64,000 nt of DNA from Certhia americana (taxonomy: Eukaryota > Chordata > Aves > Passeriformes > Certhiidae), in contig CM031860.1 in assembly GCA_018697195.1 (NCBI GenBank), positions 63,256,509-63,320,508 of the forward strand, read 5' to 3'. The notes beneath the pieces were generated by a model. That model saw only the letters and a list, made by a program, of their open reading frames with translations, had not been told where the DNA came from and searched no databases. Within the stretch, counting starts at the first letter, position 1; each line of letters opens with the position of its first letter. Shown one piece after another: positions 58,448 to 64,000 of the stretch. The position numbers were made by a program, and so were the translations under genes.

Positions 58448-60074
58448 CACTAAAAACCAAACCAAAAAAACCCAAATCCCAACCATAGATTAAAACTTCA
58501 CATCAAGGCTTGAGCGCTCTCTCTGGGAATTTGCAATGATTGATGAGTTTTTGGACCCATCCTGCCCACTCCCTTGCTGGGGATCACAGTTTTGGCCACC
58601 CTGGCCAGGGAATTATCTCTGTTAATTACCTCTGCTAGTTAATTACTTCCCACCCCGTTGTGGGATGGATCACAGCTCACAGGAGCCCTACTGGATGGCA
58701 GAGTGAGTGTGGCTGAGCAGAGGATTGGCTTTGTGGGAAGGCTGTTCCTCACATCCTCTCTCATTTTTCGTGTCCCCAGGATTCAGGGTGAGTTTTCAGA
58801 CCAGCCTCGGAAGGGTGGAGGGGAAATCAGAGCTGTTCCTTGTCCCCATGGGACAGCACTGCAGGTATTAGAGTTAGTCTGGCCCTTGCCTTTAAATCCA
58901 GATGGCTTCAGGGTTTAATTAGGAACTTGTTTGTGCTTTTTCTTTTCTCTATTGAAAACCAAGCCACCCCCAATCTTACGAGGAATACATAAAACATTTA
59001 ATTTATGAAGTTCTGGGACATTACCAGCAGCACAAATGGAAGAGGTGACCAGGAAAACACTTCAAATAGAAACCAAAGCAAGAGGTGGCAAAGGGTGTTT
59101 TTGCACAAAGAATGTCTGCTGCCTTTATCAGGAATGCACCCAGATGAGCAAGGATCACTGCAGGCCCCATTTTAGGAAAGAATTGCAACAGGGACCCCTC
59201 TGGCTCAGGGAAAGGGAAGCAGCAAATGGAAAATGCCTTTCAGCAGACAGGAGTGACGTGGATTTGTGATTAGATGCACTCTTAAGCAAATGCCAGCTTG
59301 ATTTCAGCTCTAAGCTCGACCAACTCTCAAAAATCACACACTATCACATTTTCTATCCCATATAGAAAAGCCTGACAAGTTTTAAAAGGAAATAATTTTT
59401 TTATTTTATTTTTGAACACTTGGTAAATGCACCTAAGTCTTGCATTTGAACGCCTCTTATGAATATTTTTCTCTGTAGTCAATGATCTCTAGTGGCCCTT
59501 TGCTTTCCAAAACAAAAGTGTTTCCCTCTGTTTCTCCACTCAACCCTTCCAAAAGAATTTTTGCCCTCTGACTTCAAAGGGTATCACAGGAGATGTAGTT
59601 GATTGTGAGGAGATAAAACCAAGGAATTGCAGTGAGATGGACCTGAATAATGGCTCCTGGGAGGACCTGGAACAGTTTCTGTGGACCCAGAAGGATATTG
59701 AAGCCACCACAGAAAAATTATTCACTAATATGTAAAGTAAAGTGTTCTGATACAAAACAGTTCAAAATCTGTATCATCCCCAAAACAACCTCAGGATGAC
59801 ACTCAACTCCTCATTTTTATTTTGCATAAGAGAAAATACAGTGGTGGCAGAGCAAGGAAAACCACAACAATTTCAGCCCATACACAAGAACTTCCCTCTG
59901 AATAATAAAACTGCCTTGAAGGTTAATGCTCAGAGTTCAAAGGATCCAGGCCAAGTTCAGATCAACAAACACGATTAAGGATTTCTTTGACCAGTCTGTT
60001 GACGTTCTTGTGTGTATTAAAGACCAGCAGATGTAAGGGGGGAAGGTTACCTCTGGTGACATTTCATCCCAGGT

Positions 60075-60079
<5 letters not shown>

Positions 60080-60109
<30 letters not shown>
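60080..60109. repeat. poly(A) run (30 bases)
   Basis: Thirty consecutive A followed by CCAAACCAAAA. The upstream sequence is not a repeat I can name, so a processed insertion cannot be shown. Confidence 0.9.
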
Positions 60110-60111
<2 letters not shown>

Positions 60112-61030
60112 AAACCAAAATTACCCAAGAAAACATAACCCTGTCCTGATTCTCATTCTGGGAATTGCTACATATTTCTTGGAAAACATACAAGGAATTG
60201 TGCATTTCCATCTCAGCCTATGGGAGGACACTGTGGGGACAAAGCAGTTTTGAAATGGTTCATTGTTCTGTTTGTAATTGCAGTAAGTTTTGGGGCTTGG
60301 TGGGGTTTTGGCTTTTATTTTTTACCTATTAATGATGGTGTTATATTTTCTGGGACCTGCTTAGTGTAAACAGATGTGGGCTTATCAATGCCCCAGCAGT
60401 GCTTTCTACTGTTTCAACTCCCTTGAAAAGCAAGCACTTGTGCTCCTGCTTTGTGAGTAATAGACTGGTTTTCCTTTTCAGTTGGAAAATTTACAAGTGG
60501 GAATTTATTCTGAGGTGGGAGAGGGAGGTTTTGGGTCATGGAGTCCTCAGAACTCCTACACTACTTGAGATTATCTCACCCTGAGTGAAACCCACCTCTC
60601 CCCATATCTGTCCCCTCAAAAATGCAGGGCTGTGGTAATTCCTGGAGGAAAAAAAAGAAGGGTAATGGAATAGAAATTCTGCCACTCCACCTGCAAGGGA
60701 GTGGCTGAGGCACCTCATGGAAAACCTTCCTGGTATGCACCTGAATAAATGCCCACCTTGGCTTCCAAAAAACTCTCCAGCTCATGGCACTTCCCACTCA
60801 GCACTAATGCTGGCTTAAAAAGGATTTGGCTTAGAAGCAGGGAGGCAAAGAGGTCTTTTTTCTAGAATTTGTTTCAGACTCTAAATAGCAGATGAACTCT
60901 TCTAAAAACCTTGCTTTGATGGTCAGTGACGAGCAGGTGAGCATTTGGCTGAGAGCTTTAGAAAAATCAAGCCTGTGATGCTGAATAATAGAATATATAG
61001 ACAGAAAAGAGCTGATCTCTTACTGACATT

Positions 61031-61048
61031 CCCCCCCCCCCCCCCCCC
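61031..61048. repeat. poly(C) run
   Basis: Eighteen consecutive C on the + strand, the longest C homopolymer in the window. Confidence 0.95.
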
Positions 61049-61290
61049 AACACTGCAAAATTGCTCTCAGCAACACATTTTCCTGAATCCATTTCCATGT
61101 TGGACAAAGGCTTGTGCTTTCAACCTGCACAGGGGGAAATGGATGAGAGAAAGAGACAGCATCCTGCTTCTTGGGCAAAAGGCTTCTTAACAAGAACAGT
61201 CTGAACTAGCACAAGGATGGAAAGTTGTTTACAAAGTCCAAACTGGGAGATTCACATTGCTGGGCACTGCTTGGGGATCCACCACAGGAT

Positions 61291-61307
61291 GGGGGGGGTG
61301 GGGGTGG
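61291..61307. repeat. G-run cluster
   Basis: G8, T, G5, T, G2 on the + strand, about 245 bp downstream of the C18 run. Confidence 0.92.
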
Positions 61308-61659
61308 TATATTTGGCAAAGTGATGGTTGAAGTGCAGGCAGTGGCCACAGGGCATAGAAAAGATAAGGTTTGTGCTTGTTTTTTTAGGTCAGCTAAAAG
61401 AGAGACACAGAAACCCCACCATGTTTATGGCCAGTAATCCTTTTTCCAGGTCCTGAAAAATTCTTTCTCATTAAACCATCCAGTAGAAGCTGAGGCTGAG
61501 GAAAGATGTTATCTCACACACGAGACGCAGCCTCGTACGGAAATACGATTCTTTGTTTAGGGCTTGCTAATCTGACCTCCTTTCAACCATAGCCCCTGTT
61601 CCCTTCATTTATTAAATTCTGTTATCAAACATATTGGTGTAGAAATCCACAAGAACACC

Positions 61660-61678
61660 TTTTTTTTTTTTTTTTTTT
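61660..61678. repeat. poly(T) run
   Basis: About 19 consecutive T; no insertion body is recognised. Confidence 0.9.
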
Positions 61679-63778
61679 CATTATTAGGAAGATCTTCCCC
61701 AAAGAGATGTTGGTCCTGGAATCCTAAACAGCCAGGCTCACCATGCTTAATTTTTTATCTCCCTCCTGGTTGTGATTGTGCCAGAGAGGGAAGGATGCTG
61801 CTGCATCCCTTACTGGACCAGCTTCTCCTCCATAAAAAGGCAGAGTAACATGAGCTCCACAACTGCACCTGGTTTGCAATGGTGCAAACAGGACTGGGAT
61901 TTGCTCCAGCTGCAAAGCAGTGGAGAATCTGACACACAGAGCAGAGCCAGGGACATTCTTTCCCTTCCTTCCTCCATGTGTGCACCTTGTAACTTTGACC
62001 CTCCATGGCCTGTGCTGGGTCATGCCATAAGCCATGAAATGTTGAAGAAAAAAAGCCAGAATCAGGTGCTCCTGAGAGAAGAGAGTTCCCTTGCAATAGA
62101 GAAAATTATTCACTTCATTGCAGGAAGTGAACTATTCACCCCCTGGATATGAAAGTTCTCCTTAATCTAAATGGAGATCAAAACGAGAGCACTGAATGTG
62201 TTCTTATATCAGCACAGAGAAGACACCAGCCCTACCCATTAACTCTCTGAAGGTGCATAATTAGAGTCTGGAGTTAGAACGAGAGCTTTTGAGTGAGAAC
62301 TAAGGTTTGGCTTCTTTTTTATAGAGTTAAAGGTGAGTTTGGGGGCAAATATCCTCTTCATCCCTGAAGTCTTGTGATCCTGCTGGAGTGACATGGTTGA
62401 AAGTACTCATTTAAGAAAACAAATGGCTGGATTTGCTTCAAGAATCAAGAGAGGAAGTCCCTTCTCTGCTGTTAGCTGGAGGGTAAGGTAGATGTGATGT
62501 TGCCTGTTGGGATTAAACACTGCAAAATTTGCTGTATGTTTGGGGTAAACAATCACACACTTCCTCTGCCACCAGCCAGGCTGATGAGGCTGAGGAGCTG
62601 TGTAATCCCAAAACTGCCCAGCTGCACCAGCATGAACTGATGCTCCTGCTGCAATGCCCCATCCTCCACAGGGCCACGAGCAGCACCAGAGTCCCACTGG
62701 ATTTATTCAGGAGTAGATGACAGCAGGGGGGACAATTTCCTCCCTCTGAGCACATACACGGTGTCATTGGGATATTAATAGAGCCTCCAGGGCTTCAAAG
62801 TAACAGCAGAATCTTTAATAAACTTATCAGCTGCCTTCAGGCTGTTGTCTACAAATCCCAGAGGGAAACGTGGTCCTTGGACTGCCTCACAGCCCGTGAA
62901 AAGTAATTAAGAAATCAAAACCATTGTCAGCGAGCTGAAATTTGCTATTTGGGGATCTGCTACTCAGCAGAAAGCTCTGAGGTGCCTGCAAACCAAGAAA
63001 AATGTTGAGAACTTACAGAAAGTGGAACTTAACAAAAACTAGAACTTTCAAAAGAGAATTACCTAAATCAGCACAACCTCCAGCTGAACTGTTAATTCTA
63101 ACACCTTCACTTAACCAGAATATTGCTGGGGATGCTGCATTTCTTCCTCCTGCAGTGCCACAATTCCTGTGGAACAGCTTTACTCCTGCATCTCTTGCCA
63201 TCAATGGACAAGCTCTGGCTTTTACCCACTGTGACCTTTTGTGAGAAACACCAAGCACTTTCCTTTTCCCTTGGTGGTGTGAAAAACCTCCAGCAGAAAT
63301 GGCAGGTCTGGGACCCAGATTCCAATTTCTGTTGAGAGCTTTTCTCTGTCATTTACAACCTGTGCTGATTTTCACAGGCTACCTGCTATCAGATGTGTGC
63401 TTGCTTCTTGCTTTCCCCATTACTATTTCATCTTTACCTCATAACCAAAATGTCATTTCCTTTCACAAAGAAGTGCTTTTCTTGCTTCCCCTGCATCAAA
63501 TATTTTGCTACTGGAACAGTGAATTTCCCTCCAGTGCCACCTGATATAAGTTGTGGCCACTCAACACTAAGTTGGAGTGTCTGCAAGATATTAAAATAAT
63601 CCCCATTCCTAAAAGGCAGACAGGAACCACTTTATTTGAGCTGCAAAGGAGAGACCACAACACAAAAAAATGCACAGTGCAAACTCAGAATGGGGAAAAT
63701 GCTGCTGCTTGTTGCCCTTTGCCTGTGCCACAGCACCCCATGAGAAACGAAGACCTCAGATGAGGAAGCACCTCAAAG

Positions 63779-64000
63779 GTCACAGAATGGTTTGTGTTGG
63801 AAGGGACTTTTAAGATCATCTCATCCTAGCCCTCCTGCCATGGCAGGGACACCTTCCACTAGCCCAGGCTGCTCCAAACCCTGTCCAGCCTGGCCTTGGA
63901 CACTTCCAGGGATCCAGGAGCAGCCACAGCTTCTCTGGGAAATCCATTCCAGGGCCTTCCCACTCTCACAGGGAATAATTTCTTTCCTTAATCTAAATCT
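63779..64000 (-). mobile_element. CR1 LINE, 3' part, cut by the window end
   Basis: On the plus strand: GTCACAGAATGGTTTGTGTT, GATCATCTCATCCTAGCCC, CTGCCATGGCAGGGACACC, CACTAGCCCAGGCTGCTCC, CTGGCCTTGGACACTTCC, GCAGCCACAGCTTCTCTGGG and CTTCCTTAATCTAAATCT. It runs into the ORF2 tail region and clearly continues past position 64000. It is one of the least diverged copies of the CCATGGCAGGGACACC type. Confidence 0.94.

Larger units (their letters stand above)
58400..61030. other. unique non-coding interval
   Basis: A19 at about 58429-58447 and A30 at 60080-60109 are present. No gene is recognised; the reverse-strand Phe-rich frame at 59937-60128 is caused by the A30 run. Confidence 0.5.
61049..63778. 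other. unique non-coding interval
   Basis: A G-rich cluster (G8-T-G5-T-G2 at 61291-61307) and a T19 run (61660-61678) are present. No gene or named repeat is recognised. Confidence 0.5.

Noticed and set aside
60080..60109. A30 run as evidence of a processed pseudogene or SINE
   Set aside because: No recognisable transcript-like body upstream and no target-site duplication seen.
1..64000. CRISPR arrays, tRNA/rRNA genes, bacterial operons, full retroviral structures
   Set aside because: No regularly spaced repeats, no tRNA-like cloverleaf signatures noticed, no gag/pol/env-type frames, and stop density is incompatible with prokaryotic coding.

Overview
The window looks like non-coding DNA from a bird nuclear genome, probably a passerine or another neoavian. 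The main evidence is about eighteen clear fragments of the CR1 LINE retrotransposon (plus two weak ones). They are mostly 5'-truncated, lie on both strands, and end in the CR1-specific 8-bp tail (ATTCTRTG-type repeats) instead of poly(A). The rest of the sequence fits this: A+T-leaning, CpG-poor, many homopolymers and short microsatellites, and stop codons in all six frames. I found no convincing protein-coding gene, exon chain, tRNA, rRNA, CRISPR array or bacterial-style operon. The longest open frames are either CR1 relics or of a length expected by chance in 64 kb. The window is best read as intergenic or deep-intronic.

Layout. 1-12.7 kb: mostly unique sequence with two small CR1 scraps (1.06 kb, 10.0 kb), a CATA/TA microsatellite (2.47 kb), a 16-bp tandem repeat (5.13 kb), a strongly G+T-skewed stretch (7.26-7.43 kb) and a separated direct repeat (10.26 and 10.77 kb). 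12.7-17.6 kb: three larger CR1 copies (12.7 +, 13.66 -, 17.29 +). 17.6-32 kb: unique sequence with a long TA microsatellite (20.36 kb), a suspicious duplicated poly(A)+~80 bp unit (23.2-23.43 kb), and CR1 fragments at 23.6, 26.6, 29.07 (almost only tail repeat) and 31.8 kb. 32.66-33.29 kb: the longest CR1 copy, still reading through part of the ORF2 C-terminus. 33.3-54.6 kb: long unique intervals separated by CR1 fragments at 38.2, 40.1 (weak), 42.1, 43.6, 45.0, 49.4, 52.9 and 54.4 kb. 55.57-55.67 kb: a GGAAGGAAA repeat containing a 10-base N gap, the only declared assembly gap. 55.7-64 kb: unique sequence with long A, T and C homopolymers, and a CR1 copy cut off by the window end (63.78-64.0 kb).

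The CR1 copies fall into at least four 3'-end types by eye, so several waves of retrotransposition are recorded here. No genes act together in this window; the only protein-level function visible is the decayed CR1 polymerase. I did not find an undescribed biological system. The points most worth checking are the duplicated unit at 23.2 kb (possible gap-filling artefact), the expanded CR1 tail at 29.07 kb, the short palindromes, the split repeat near 10.5 kb, and a few CpG-retaining or homeodomain-site-rich stretches that could be conserved non-coding elements. Boundaries are estimates from reading, not from alignment.
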